Source of the DNA: Bettongia penicillata ogilbyi
Lineage: Eukaryota; Chordata; Mammalia; Diprotodontia; Potoroidae
DNA length: 64,000 nt
NCBI GenBank assembly: GCA_023548195.1
Contig: JAJHZJ010000419.1
Location: forward strand, 2,744,273 to 2,808,272
Reading direction: 5' to 3'
The notes beneath the pieces were generated by a model. That model had not been told where the DNA came from. It did no database searches and saw only the letters and a program-made list of their open reading frames with translations. This document shows, piece by piece, positions 22,585 to 32,745 of this stretch (positions are counted from its first letter, which is position 1; the number at the start of each line of letters is the position of its first letter). Made by a program: the position numbers and the translations under genes.

Positions 22585-22770
22585 GGATTCATGAGAGGCA
22601 GCATAGTGGCCTTGAAATCAAGAAAACCTGGATTCAAATTCTGCTTTTGACACTTATTAGAGGTATGAACCCAGGTGAGGCATTTGGCCTAAGCCTCAGT
22701 TCCTTCATGTACAAAATAAGAGGGTAGGACTTGATGAATTCTAAATCTAAATCTATGATCTCATGATTAT
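22585..22770 (+). mobile_element. CORE-SINE, TCTATGATC-ending variant
   Basis: GAGGCAGCATAGTGGCCTTG head, GATTCAAATTCTGCTTTTGA, TAAGCCTCAGTTCCTTCATG, ending AAATCTAAATCTATGATCTC. Confidence 0.85.
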
Positions 22771-23334
22771 AAAGTTAAAGAAATCTACATCTCTTAGAGC
22801 ACTCAGAAGCCAAGCCTCACATCTATCTAGTGGAAATATTTTAAGAAGAAAATCAGAAATTGTTGGACATAATGAACAGGGAACAAAATCCTGAACAACA
22901 AAATTGACTATATTCCAACCTGACCTATTCGAACAAGCTATGATGCTAGAAAATGGGAAATGGATAAAGGGGAAAAAATATTGACACAAACTCTTAAAAT
23001 ATCCTACAAATATTTAGTGGATATGAAACAATTACCTAATAAGAAAGTCAAAAGAGCCCAGAAACTAGCCTAGCCAGAAGATATGTTATTTTCTTGCAAG
23101 CATAAGCTGAGGACAATACTGATTTAGAATATAAACTCATGTGTAAATCATTACAGAGGACAAATAGTGAAAGAGCACAAACAGTGTTGCTTAATAGAAC
23201 TATGAAAAGTAGTGGAATGGAAAAATAGGGCTACAGAAAACTTACCATGAGATCCAACTAAGCCAGATCATTCAAAATTTTAAAAAAAGCAGTTAGATGA
23301 AAAGGGAAGAACAATTCAATTAGACTTAATTCAA
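22771..23334. other. No recognisable feature
   Basis: A-rich, possibly old LINE sequence, but no motif allowed an assignment. Confidence 0.4.
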
Positions 23335-23582
23335 CAAGCAATTATTAAGTGCTTAATAGGGACTTAAAGGCTATTGCCTAGTCTTTGAGAGTTACATAGA
23401 GCACTGAAATATTATGTAACTTGCTCAGGGTATTATGCCCATTTGATAGATGAGGAAACTGAGACTAAAAGAGGTCATGTGACTAACCCAGAATCACACA
23501 TTTGTGTATGCTAGAGTTGAGACAAACCCACACGTTCAAAATACTAAAACTGACTTTCTATCCACTATACCACATCGCCTCT
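23335..23582 (-). mobile_element. Ancient SINE/CORE-SINE
   Basis: ATAGATGAGGAAACTGAGAC, GTCATGTGACTAACCCAGAA, TTTCTATCCACTATACCACA. Head and core in minus orientation. Confidence 0.75.
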
Positions 23583-24174
23583 TGGTTTTGTTTAGCTAAT
23601 TTTTAAAAAGTGGTGGAACTCTGAGTAGAGGTAGATCAAGAAGGCCCTATCTTAATTATTCAAATAAAAAAAAAAACTTAGGGAAAAGAAAGTCAATATA
23701 TATGAAGTTGTCAGTAGATACCAAGTCGCATGCTTTTCCTTCTTCTATTTATTCAGTCTAAAATAAAATTTGTTTCTTGAAAATTATTTCCTAGGCCTGG
23801 AAAAAATTTTAAGATCATCTAGTCTAGGCCTTTGGTCTGAGAAAAGACCATCTGATCTTTTCAAAATAAATTTTCTTTTCTTTATAAAGTCCCAAAAGAA
23901 AACTATTGCATGAACTCTTCAGATAACAGACCAAACAAAGTGTTTAAAGTTTGTACAGTAGACAGTTCATCCTAATAAGTAATTGAAATCCTTCCCTCTG
24001 TTCTTTTAGGTCATCCACCTCAAGTACATATGCAAAGGCACCACCATTTTTTGCTGAAAAATAGTCTACCACTGGTAATGCTTTATACTTCCCATACTCT
24101 ACCTAAGATGAATTATAACCCTGGCAGGGCTTTAATTTGGAAACTTCTGAGCTATGGGATTATGTATTAAGAAG
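23583..24174. other. No recognisable feature
   Basis: Unassigned; an 11-base A run at 23668-23678. Confidence 0.5.
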
Positions 24175-24335
24175 TAAAAGAGACCTCAGAAATCATCTAT
24201 TCCAACCTCCCTATCTTACATTTAAGAAAACCCAGCAACAAAAAGGTTTACCCAAGGTCTGTGGAAAGTAAATAGCAGGAGAGATTTTAGCCCAGATCCC
24301 TTAACTAATGCAAGACTCTTTCCACAAAACCATTG
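24175..24335 (-). mobile_element. Ancient SINE (inverted)
   Basis: AGAGACCTCAGAAATCATCT, ATTCCAACCTCCCTATCTTA, GTTTACCCAAGGTCTGTGG. Confidence 0.62.
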
Positions 24336-25119
24336 GGCTGGGCAGTTAAGATTTCTTGGTGTATTTTGGAGATATCTTAAAGGGATAAAGATCCTTTCAT
24401 GTACAAATTACTTACAAATCAGATTTTCATTGCTGGTGAAACTCTTTAAAGCTCTGAGTCCAGACAATTCTCTTTCCTGGCATTTCCTTCCAAAGAGTTC
24501 GGTTGGTTTCCAAACAAACTAAGGATACCCAATGGAAACAATTGGGTTTTATCAGCACTTAAATATTTCACTCGATGCCTCACCCATAAACCTTGAGGGG
24601 TTGTTTTCAGGATGATATTAAATCTGGAATCCCACAGCTAGCTTTGAATGCCTTCTTCCTAATAGAGAAAAGAATTGTTGATAGAAACTCTGAGAATACT
24701 TTTTGAATACTGTTTGAAATCAACCAATCCTAATCAACTGTGGTCACTGGAGGCCAAGCCATTGTCTTAACTGCTGTCGATGCTGGCGAAACCAGTGGTT
24801 AGCACTCAGTGTCTTTGCCTGAAATGATAATAGACAGTTAAGATGGTATAACCTCTCCCCGAGAATGGCTTTGAAAATCCTACCAAAAGAGCGAGCTATC
24901 TGTACCAGATTCACAGAAATCTACTGTAGTTGTCTATTTACCTGCAATTTTTATGTGACCAATCATCGTTAGCACTTTCAGACTTAAAGATGGTACTCTG
25001 ATGTCAAAGAAATTTTTCTGGAGGAAACAGTTAATACCTTCTATTGTATGAATAACATGGGCTATTTTTTATAACAGTACTAATGGGAGGATGGATTATG
25101 TAGCCATATAGACGAACCT
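24336..25119. other. Unassigned 0.8 kb, no repeats seen
   Basis: No signature. Repeat-free block suitable for a conservation check. Confidence 0.45.
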
Positions 25120-25205
25120 ACACCATGCTAGACACTATACTAGGCCCAGGGTATATGAACACAAAAGCAAAAAAGAAGATCCTATCTTCCACCAAGCTTA
25201 TCTTC
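25120..25205 (-). mobile_element. L2 3' scrap
   Basis: GCTAGACACTATACTAGGCC and AGATCCTATCTTCCACCAAG, the inverted L2 end. Confidence 0.55.
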
Positions 25206-25959
25206 TGTTGTCCTAGCATCACAAAATCTGTAAATTTTTAAATGGTATATAAATACTTATGTAACACTCTAAAGTTTATAAATACTAACTGCATTACCTT
25301 GAAAGTAGAATCTCTACGGTTGGACTACATTTCTATTTATTGCATGTGGATACTTTAATGTCCCTTGTAGATTATTTCCCCAACTCCCCATCATAATAGT
25401 GGGCTGCATCCCTAAAGACAGTTGACCTCTACATTTTATGGTTTTATGGGTATCTAATACTATCTAATAGTATTTAATACTATCATTCATAAACCCTCAT
25501 CAGAGTGTATCTCATTAACATCAATCAGCCAGTTTTCAACTCTTGTTTAGAAAAGATTAGTTACTAAGAAAGGACAGTGAGAATAATGAAGGGGGAAGAA
25601 ACATTCCCCCCAAAGATGTGAGGCATACTCTCCTACAAATACACGGTGAGCCCAAACATAACTTTAGTGGTAGGGAAACATATTTGTTGTTTCATTGTTT
25701 TTCAGTCACATCAGCATAATAGCATAACTGATTAAAAAGGGTAAAAAAGATTATTCAAGTGAATTAGATTGTCAGTCAGTGGTAAGAAATCCTTTACTCT
25801 TGTTCAGCTTATTCCTTTAAAATGAATTCAGTTAAATAGGCATAAAGATGTAGACTTTGTCATGCCGCTTACATCAAATGGCTAACAGACTAGGTTCAGG
25901 CTTGAGAAATATTTAGTTTAAAAGGTTTACAGGAAGTTCTTTGATTAGGACATCAAGGT
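25206..25959. other. No recognisable feature
   Basis: Contains a short degenerate repeat of (A/G)TATCTAATA units near 25448-25482; otherwise nothing. Confidence 0.45.
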
Positions 25960-26225
25960 ATAGGAAACAAGTAGAGTGCTTAGGATTCAAAAAGATCTGG
26001 GTTCACATCCTGCCTTTGACATTTACAAGCTATAGGCTACTAAAAGGGTTCAACTAGATGGTTTCCAAGATCTATGGTTCTGTGAAATTATCTCTGAGCC
26101 TTAATTTCCTCATCAGCAATATGTGGACCATAACATATGCAGGAAACTACTCTGTAAAGCTGCTATGAGGGTTAAATGAGATAATAGAAATAAACAATAT
26201 ACATTTTAGTCATTATCATGGTGCT
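25960..26225 (+). mobile_element. CORE-SINE, rearranged
   Basis: AAAAAGATCTGGGTTCACAT, CCTGCCTTTGACATTTACAA, then a TCCAAGATCTATGGTTCTGT piece of the other 3' type, then AGCCTTAATTTCCTCATCAG to ATGAGGGTTAAATGAGATAA. Two SINE copies appear interleaved. Confidence 0.65.
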
Positions 26226-26235
26226 AGATCCTTTA

Positions 26236-26520
26236 ACCAAGAAGAAATAACGTGGTGTAATGGGGTTCTGAGTCAGAAAAATCAAAGTTGAAATCTCACC
26301 TCTGACATATAGTGGCTGTGTGACCCTGAACAAGTCAATAAACTTTTATTCTTACAACCATCTTGGGAGGTTAGTGACATTATAAATCACATTTTACAAA
26401 GAAGGAAATTGAGGCATGTAGGTATTAAGCAATATGCCAGGGGGTCGCCAGGATGATTATTCAGGTCTTCCTAAATCTAGACACATCATTCTATTATCCA
26501 GTGTGCCATCTCACACTATG
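26236..26520. mobile_element. Two CORE-SINE pieces in head-to-head inverted order
   Basis: 26240-26340 is plus (GTAATGGGGTTCTGAGTCAG, TGGCTGTGTGACCCTGAACA); 26341-26520 is minus (CAACCATCTTGGGAGGTTAG, AAGGAAATTGAGGCATG, CTATTATCCAGTGTGCCATC). The two heads face outward, so a transcript could fold on itself, although divergence limits pairing. Confidence 0.65.
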
Positions 26521-26763
26521 TTGGTTGCAGATCAGGTAGAGACCTCAGTTGACCGAGGAAGCTCTGTCACTGGGGGTTCCCTATCCAAAGAAACTCAAAG
26601 TTCTGGTCCAGAAAACAAAATCCCATTGCTAAACAGGAGTTAGCAAAAGATAAGGATTGGATAAGGATTAGCTAATTAAAATAAATCCATTATTTTGTTG
26701 ATACCTCCCCCCAAACAAATGGTAAGTATGTATAATAAAATATTTTTCAACTCTAAAATACCA

Positions 26764-27010
26764 TCTTGCAATCTGTTGTTCAGTTATGTCTGACTCTTCA
26801 TGACCTCATTTGGGGTTTTATTGGTAAAGATACTGGAGTGGTTTGCCATTTCCTTCTCCAGCTCATTTTGTAGATGAGGAAATTGAGGCAAACAGAGTTA
26901 AGTGATTTGCCCAGAGCCACACAGCTAGTAAGTGTCTGAGGCTGGATTTGAACTGAGGAAGATGAGTCTTCCTGACTCCAGGACCATCATTCTATGCATT
27001 ATGTGACCTT
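26764..27010 (-). mobile_element. Composite SINE with imperfect target duplication
   Basis: GTTCAGTTATGTCTGACTCT, TGGAGTGGTTTGCCATTTCC, AGGAAATTGAGGCAAACAG, GGAAGATGAGTCTTCCTGAC. CTTGCAATCTGT before and TTTGTAATCTGT after the element (about 12 bp, two mismatches) look like its target-site duplication. Confidence 0.85.
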
Positions 27011-27322
27011 TGTAATCTGTATCAGTGATTAAAATTGGCTCACTCTGGGAGGAATGAACCAGTTCTTTCCATTGTCTACCTGACAGTATTAAAACCACAA
27101 CAGGTTCATAAGGGGAAGCTTATCGGGTATACGCTTGCTGTGTTCATTGTCTTTCAACATCTCACAAAGAACAGGGGTATGTTTTACCTAAAGTAGTATA
27201 ATGATTTGGAGTCATAAGAACTGGAGCGCATTTAGGGTTAGGACTACTTACTACCTGTGTAAATGTATGTAAATTCTTTCCTAATCTCTGTGTCTCAAGT
27301 TTCCTCATTGGAAAAGTGAAAT

Positions 27323-27987
27323 CAGTAATTCTCAAAGTGTGGTCCTCAAGGTCAAAACTATTTTTATGATAATACTAAGACATTTATTTGACTATTAAAA
27401 TAGTCCTCCCTTTTTCAACTACCTATCTGTGTGAGGCCAGATTTTCTTCCTATACTTGAACCAAAACAACAGATTACAACAGATTCAATGCAAAACCAAT
27501 TATGAGAATCCGACTGTCTTCTATTAAGCCAGACCTTGAAGATGTTTGATATATATATACGTATATATACGTATTTGGAAAAACAATGTAATTTGTCTAA
27601 ATTTTTTAGCACTTATAGAGTTTTATTTTTGTTTTTAATTTTTAAAAAGTTCTTTAAGGTGGTGCAGTACACAGAGCACCAAACCTGGAGTCTGATGGAC
27701 CTGAAGTCAAATCCAACCTCAGACTCTTTCTAGATATGTAACCCTGGACAAGTCACTTAACCCTGATTGCCTTAAAAAAAAAAAAAAGTCATTTATGTTA
27801 ACCTCTAATGAGTTTATCACTATTACTTTTAAATGAATTAATAAATACACATTTTAAAATTTATGTTTTAATTTCTAATACTGTAAATATTGATGGATAT
27901 AGCCTATATAAACAAAAGCTTTTGGGGACCCCAATAATTTTTAAGACTTTCAAGGGACTCTGAGACCAAAACATCTGAGAACGGCTA
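27323..27987 (+). mobile_element. Non-autonomous hAT-type DNA transposon
   Basis: Left end CAGTAATTCTCAAAGTGTGG and right end GAGACCAAAACATCTGAGAA followed by CGGCTA are diverged inverted repeats of the hAT CAGTGGTTCTCAAA type. Interior pieces such as GAGAATCCGACTGTCTTCTA and ACAAAAGCTTTTGGGGACCC fit an old mammalian element I remember, name uncertain. No transposase frame remains. The expected 8-bp duplication is not clear. Confidence 0.68.
27657..27782 (+). mobile_element. tRNA-headed SINE with poly(A), nested in the hAT element
   Basis: Head AAGGTGGTGCAGTACACAGA, B-box region GAAGTCAAATCCAACCTCAG, core GGACAAGTCACTTAACCCTG, then ATTGCC and a poly(A) run. Flanking AAAAAGTTCTTTA (27644-27656) and AAAAAGTCATTTA (27783-27795) are a 13-bp duplication with two mismatches. 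A-tail and A-rich site are typical of L1-mobilised SINEs. Confidence 0.88.
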
Positions 27988-28038
27988 GACTGGACTCTCT
28001 TGAAGGGCCCTTCCTGCTTTAAACATTATGATCCTATG

Positions 28039-28639
28039 AAAAGTATAATGTGGTCAGTTCCAATTTGTTTTTCTGGAACTGTGGACTTTCTACTTTTTTC
28101 TATAGACATTGTTTAAGTTAGCCTGTCTAACCACTGACCTTTGAAAGGACAGCAGAGACCTAGGGTAGACAGAGATATATTTATGTAAATCTTACAGCAC
28201 CTCCTGAGGCATTTTCATTTCCAACCCTTTAACCTTTCAAAGACCACAAGGAACAATTGTTTGCACGCTCTCTAAAAATACCAGCTACATTCATTTCTAT
28301 TAATAGGAAATCAGATAGCCCACCAAGTAGTGGTGTCATGTATTTCCTTATCGCAGACTATTGTCTGGAGCATTTGGAGAACAGGTTCATGTTCATTCTA
28401 TTAATTCTTCCACTGTGATTCTACATATAACCAGCAATTGCATACTCTTTCAGTGTTTTAAGCTTTGCAGAGGATTTTACTCAAAACAACACTTTAATGT
28501 GAATAGTTTCTCAGGTTTTTCTTTGTTTTTTTGGTTTGTTTTGTCAAGGAAAGACAGAATCTAGACTTGTGATTTCATTAGCATAGAGATCAGAAACTCA
28601 TCTGTACCTTTTAATAACAGAGTTGCCTGGAGCATTCAA
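28039..28639. other. No recognisable feature
   Basis: Unassigned; a 67-codon frame at 28361-28564 has no motif. Confidence 0.5.
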
Positions 28640-28985
28640 AAATAAGTAACTTGCCCGTGGTCATAGAGTTAGCATGTGTCAGAAGTTGGGGTTCAGTTGT
28701 TTTTCAGTGTATTCAGCTCTTCATGACCTTTTCCTTCCTCATTTCATTTTACAGATGAGGAACTAAGGCAAACAGGGTAAAGTGAGTTGCCCAAGGTCAT
28801 GCAGCTAGTAAGTATCTAAGAAGGGATTTGAACTCATGAAGATGAGTCTTCTTAATTCTAAGCTCAGTGCTTTATCTACTGTACCACCTAATTGTTCAAC
28901 CCATGTGTCAAAAGTAGGACTTAAAACCAGATCTTCCTTACTCCATGATAGTCTTCTATCCACCCTGCCCAACTACCTCTTGTCT
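28640..28985 (-). mobile_element. Ancient SINE split by a younger SINE
   Basis: AAGTAACTTGCCCGTGGTCA before, and AGGACTTAAAACCAGATCTT with CTTCTATCCACCCTGCC after, the inserted SINE at 28687-28901. Confidence 0.72.
28687..28901 (-). mobile_element. Composite SINE with 14-bp target duplication
   Basis: Tail GGTTCAGTTGTTTTTCAGTG, core GTAAAGTGAGTTGCCCAAGG, inverted head TTTATCTACTGTACCACCTA. CATGTGTCAGAAGT (28673-28686) and CATGTGTCAAAAGT (28902-28915) flank it with one mismatch, inside the older SINE. Confidence 0.9.
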
Positions 28986-28989
28986 AGTG

Positions 28990-29130
28990 TAAGTACTCTT
29001 AGCTCTCATTTATAGCTGAGGAAACTGACTCTGAGCGACTTGCTTATGGTCACACAGATCATAAACGTTAGTCAGCATTTAAACTCAGGTCTCCTAGTTT
29101 CAGGGCTACCATCTCTTACCACTCTGCTTC
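28990..29130 (-). mobile_element. Ancient SINE (inverted)
   Basis: AGCTGAGGAAACTGACTCTG, GACTTGCTTATGGTCACACA, ATTTAAACTCAGGTCTCC. Confidence 0.7.
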
Positions 29131-29455
29131 ATTAGGACATTGCTATAAGTACCCCCCCGCCTTTGCATTCTACCTTTTTCCCATTTCCATAGTCACAGCT
29201 ACCCAAACCTACGCAGGCTGGTTGACTAGTCCCATATCTGGGACGAGATGAGAGTCACCACTTCTGTTCCTTTCAGTGAAATTGAGAACCACTAGACATT
29301 ACCATCTGCCCTGCCTTTGTTTTTCAGACCCTCCAGCATTTCTGTCTAGCCTCCTGACAGAACCAAAAAACCACTAGCCCTTGCCATCTGACCTGCTGGT
29401 GCACCCTAAGAACTTCTGGACTTTTCCATTTGCCTTAAGGTAAAATTTTATTTTT
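29131..29455. other. No recognisable feature
   Basis: An internal similarity (AGAACCACTAGACATTACCA at 29285 and CCACTAGCCCTTGCCATCTG at 29371, each followed by a CTGCC/CTGCT run) hints at a short, decayed duplication. Confidence 0.4.
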
Positions 29456-29590
29456 TATGGTCTACTCTCAGTTAAAATATGAGCTCCATGAACGCAGCTT
29501 TCTCTATTTGTATTACTAGCATGAGCACAAAGTTTGGCACATAGTTGAGTGCTTAAGAAGTCCTTTTTCTTTCATTCATTCCCTTCCATG
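29456..29590 (+). mobile_element. L2 LINE 3' end
   Basis: AATATGAGCTCCATGAACGC, TTTGTATTACTAGCATGAGC, TTGGCACATAGTTGAGTGCT, ending TTTCATTCATTC. Confidence 0.7.
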
Positions 29591-29764
29591 TAGTAGTGGT
29601 GCATTAGCAAATCATTTCTGAGTGTCAGTATCTTCACCAACAAAATTAGGACAACATGCAGTAAAGAACGGTAAAAGTAACAACACACAAAGAACAGCTC
29701 TCTCATCTCACAGAGTTGTAAGGAAAGCATTTTATAAACTGCAAAATCCCAAATGAGAGGCCAC

Positions 29765-29940
29765 ATGATCTTAGAGTCAAGATCTGTGCCCAGATCCCAA
29801 CTGAGGCTGACTAGCTACATGACCCCAGGCAAGTCACATAACTTCTCTTGGATCAACTTCCCTTATCCATGAGGGAGAGGGCTTGAGAATCAATGACCCC
29901 TAGGATCTATTTTAGCTTTGAATCTATGACCCTGTGATCC
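29765..29940 (+). mobile_element. CORE-SINE, TCTATGACC-ending variant
   Basis: TTAGAGTCAAGATCTGTGCC, GACCCCAGGCAAGTCACATA, ATGACCCCTAGGATCTATTT, GAATCTATGACCCTGTGATC. Confidence 0.8.
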
Positions 29941-30439
29941 ATAAAAGAAATTCTTCTCCAAGAGCTCCTTATGTTGATAAAATAGGTTAAGAAGGAAAAG
30001 ATGAGCACGATGTAAATACATGCTATCATGAGTATCCCTATTAGGGCTCCTTATGACAAATTTCAATTTTTTTTTTTTGTTTATTGCCCCATTTTTCATT
30101 TGTGCAGGAATGAATGGAGGAATCCTAATGTTCTAGTCATAGAAATTCATACTCTGGTTTCTCTCTTTTCCCTTAACTTTGAAGCTATTTGGGAGCTTTT
30201 TACATATAGAGTATCACCCTGAATGAGAACGGGGCTTATTATATTGTGTGTGAACACAGGCAGTAAAGGAGGAGAATAAATTTTATAAACGATCATTTAT
30301 GTTAGTAATATTATGGTTAGCTATCCCGTGGGCAAGGTGCTTCATCTGCCTGTATGTCTGCTTCTCCTTATGAAGTAGTTGATTATCATTGCCTCCAACC
30401 ACACAGGTTATTGAAAAATTTAGCAAGTGGGCTTCTTAT
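29941..30439. other. No recognisable feature
   Basis: Unassigned; 12-base T run at 30068-30079. Confidence 0.5.
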
Positions 30440-30515
30440 GTAGGTCTCACCTATAAAATGAGTTTTGGACTAGATAAGCTCTAAAGCTCCTTTTCAGATC
30501 TAAGTTCACGATTCA
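30440..30515 (+). mobile_element. CORE-SINE 3' fragment
   Basis: CACCTATAAAATGAGTTTTG, GACTAGATAAGCTCTAAAGC, TTCACGATTCAATGA. Confidence 0.6.
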
Positions 30516-30599
30516 ATGACTCCCCAGGTTTTTGAAATACAGTATTTAGAGGATGGATATCTCACTCCCCTCCAGGTTGCACTCTGGGCTTTTTCTATA

Positions 30600-30950
30600 A
30601 TGTCCAGAAATCTCTTTATCCTAGAAGCTCACTCTAGTCCTAGAGTCTACACATTGAATGTCCCCTTCACCCTTTCCACCTCTCCCTCTGACTGGATAGC
30701 TCCTCTCCAAAACTCCATTTAAGAAGAACACAGATCATCCATCTCTGCAAATAGGACTTCTTTCTCTAATACACCCCAACACCACATACCTTCATTCCCC
30801 TTCCTCCTTTCCAGCCTCCTTTTCCATGTTGTCTAAACCCATCAGAAGAAAGTTCCTTGAGAGTTAAATATATCTTTCTTGCTTATTTGTAAACCCAGCT
30901 TGGCATATAGTAAGGGCTTAATCAGTGCTTGCTGATTTGATGTACTTGTT
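30600..30950 (+). mobile_element. L2 LINE 3' region
   Basis: Pyrimidine-rich coding-end sequence followed by AAGTTCCTTGAGAGTTAAAT, TTTGTAAACCCAGCTTGGCA, TATAGTAAGGGCTTAATCAG, GCTTGCTGATT, the L2 3' end. Confidence 0.7.
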
Positions 30951-31210
30951 GATTCTTTAGACTTCATCAGCAAAATGAGAGAAGTTGGACTGGAGGCCTG
31001 TAAGGTCCCTTTTAAGTCTAAATCTATGATCAGGAAAAAAAAATGCTATGGAGAGGCAATTTTGAGTAGCACCCTAATTCTGGAGTCAGGAGAACTGAGT
31101 TCAAATCTGTCCTCTGATACCACAGTTATGATTATGAGGAAATAATGTAACATAACTTCTCAGAGCTTCAGGGTTATCATCTGTAATATAGAGATTTAGG
31201 GAGGGTGTTG
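30951..31210 (+). mobile_element. CORE-SINE pieces (two copies)
   Basis: 30960-31035: CATCAGCAAAATGAGAGAAG to AAATCTATGATCAGG. 31050-31210: GAGTAGCACCCTAATTCTGG, GAGTTCAAATCTGTCCTCTG, TCATCTGTAATATAGAG. Confidence 0.7.
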
Positions 31211-31349
31211 ATAAAAGAATATTATTAACCTTAAGGTTTAATTAAAATGTAAGATAATGTTAATTCTTTTGGTGATCTCTTCAATATGCATAGCATTTTT
31301 CTTCCTAAAGAATTGGAAACATGTTCATATCTAGATAATTCGTTGATTT

Positions 31350-31520
31350 ACCAAGCCAGCATAATAGAGAGGAAGGCATACTGCTAGATTTTCACTGTCT
31401 CTGACACTTACCTACATGACATTGAAGAATTCACTCAGTCTCACTTTCCTACTTTTTAAAATTAGAGAGTTGGATTAGTGCTGAGGTACTTTCCAAATTT
31501 AAATGTGATACTATGATCAG
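31350..31520 (+). mobile_element. CORE-SINE, degraded
   Basis: CAGCATAATAGAGAGGAAGG, CACTCAGTCTCACTTTCCTA, TTTAAATGTGATACTATGAT. Confidence 0.7.
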
Positions 31521-31554
31521 AACCTGCCTGTGTGATGTTGGTGGGAAAATGAGT

Positions 31555-31680
31555 AACAAAGTGCACAAGTGACTTTCCCTAGGTCACATAGTTGGTTAGG
31601 GGCAAAGATGGACCTAGAGCTTATGTTCCCTAGCATTCACAGCAATGTTTTTTCTACTAGTTTACTCTTCTTAGTACTCA
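31555..31680 (-). mobile_element. Ancient SINE (inverted)
   Basis: AGTGACTTTCCCTAGGTCAC, ATAGTTGGTTAGGGGCAAAG, then a degraded head. Confidence 0.6.
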
Positions 31681-32459
31681 TTCTTTTTTTTTTTTTATAA
31701 TTTTCTTATGGGAGAACTAAACCCATTTTGTCAGTAGGCAAATTGAAAATAGACTTTACCATTGATGTGGGTATAAAATTAAGCACAACACTTATTACCT
31801 TGAAATGTAAGTGTCAGATACTAACTTCTAAATTTTAGGAGATCTGTAAGAGAAAAAAAAAAGACACAGATGGTCTATTAGCTAATTCAGTTAATTCCCC
31901 CTTTCTTTCCTCAGACATCATTAACTTCCTCTTCTAATTATCACTTGTGTCTTGGGAAGGATAAGACAAGTGTTGTCAGTTCTGTTGTAGGTCTTTCCTT
32001 TTGTCTCCCAAGGTGACCAAAAGATTAAGGAAAACAGTCTTAAACATTTTGAAATATTTCTTATTCAAGACAAATATCTGTCTTAATGTGAATGTTCCAG
32101 CTGAGTCTATATTGACCATTGGGCTTAAAATCTCTTACTCTTACCTCTTGAGAAGTAAAATACTGAATATAGCCATTGCTGATTAGTACCCTAATGCTAC
32201 ACACTGGAAGGACTCCATGTTACTTTCCTATTGTTAATCTATGGATTATCACATAAGAAAATGAAAACTCATTCAAGAATTTCTAAAGTCATTGAAAGGC
32301 TTCTAGTTGGAAGTATGGCTACAGGAAAATCCTGTTTCAACAAAAGCACTTAAGGGATTCCAGCTTACTGTAATAAATACACCAAAACTTGAAGAATCTG
32401 TGATGTTTTCAGCATGGAGAACTTAGAGGGAGGAAGCATCTCACCAAGGCAGAGCATCC
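31681..32459. other. No recognisable feature
   Basis: Unassigned AT-rich sequence upstream of the HAL1-like element. Confidence 0.5.
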
Positions 32460-32650
32460 CCAGTCTGGTGGTGTCATTTGTCCTTCATTCTTGAAAAGGA
32501 CCATGACATCATGGAGGTGATATCATGGCATGCAAGTGAATTGGATTTAAGTGAGAGAGGGCTAGACAGTCATTGGACTCCCTTTGTCCTCTGGAACCAT
32601 TTGGGTCCAGTGACTAGATACACATTGGGAGGACTGGAGATGACCCCAGT
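32460..32650 (-). mobile_element. SINE 3' module, inverted and headless
   Basis: TTTGTCCTTCATTCTTGAAA, AGGACCATGACATCATGGAG, GAACCATTTGGGTCCAGTGA, GAGGACTGGAGATGACC, the inverse of the module at 17213-17530. Confidence 0.78.
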
Positions 32651-32728
32651 TGTGACCTTCATCTTTTAAAGCTAAGGTCTTTAGCAGTCACAGTTTGATT
32701 CAGACAATGTAGTGATTAAGGCTAGGTT

Positions 32729-32745
32729 AAAAAAAAAAAGAGGCA
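32729..32745. repeat. Left target-site duplication of the HAL1-like element
   Basis: AAAAAAAAAAAGAGGCA, identical to 35642-35658. Preceded by TT, matching the L1 endonuclease preference TT/AAAA. Confidence 0.93.

Larger units (their letters stand above)
27195..28038 (+). mobile_element. CORE-SINE interrupted by a hAT transposon
   Basis: 5' part 27195-27322 (GTAGTATAATGATTTGGAGT to TTTCCTCATTGGAAAAGTGA); 3' part 27988-28038 (ACTGGACTCTCTTGAAGGGC to ATTATGATCCTATGA). Joined, these follow the TCCTATGA-ending CORE-SINE order without a gap. Confidence 0.7.
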
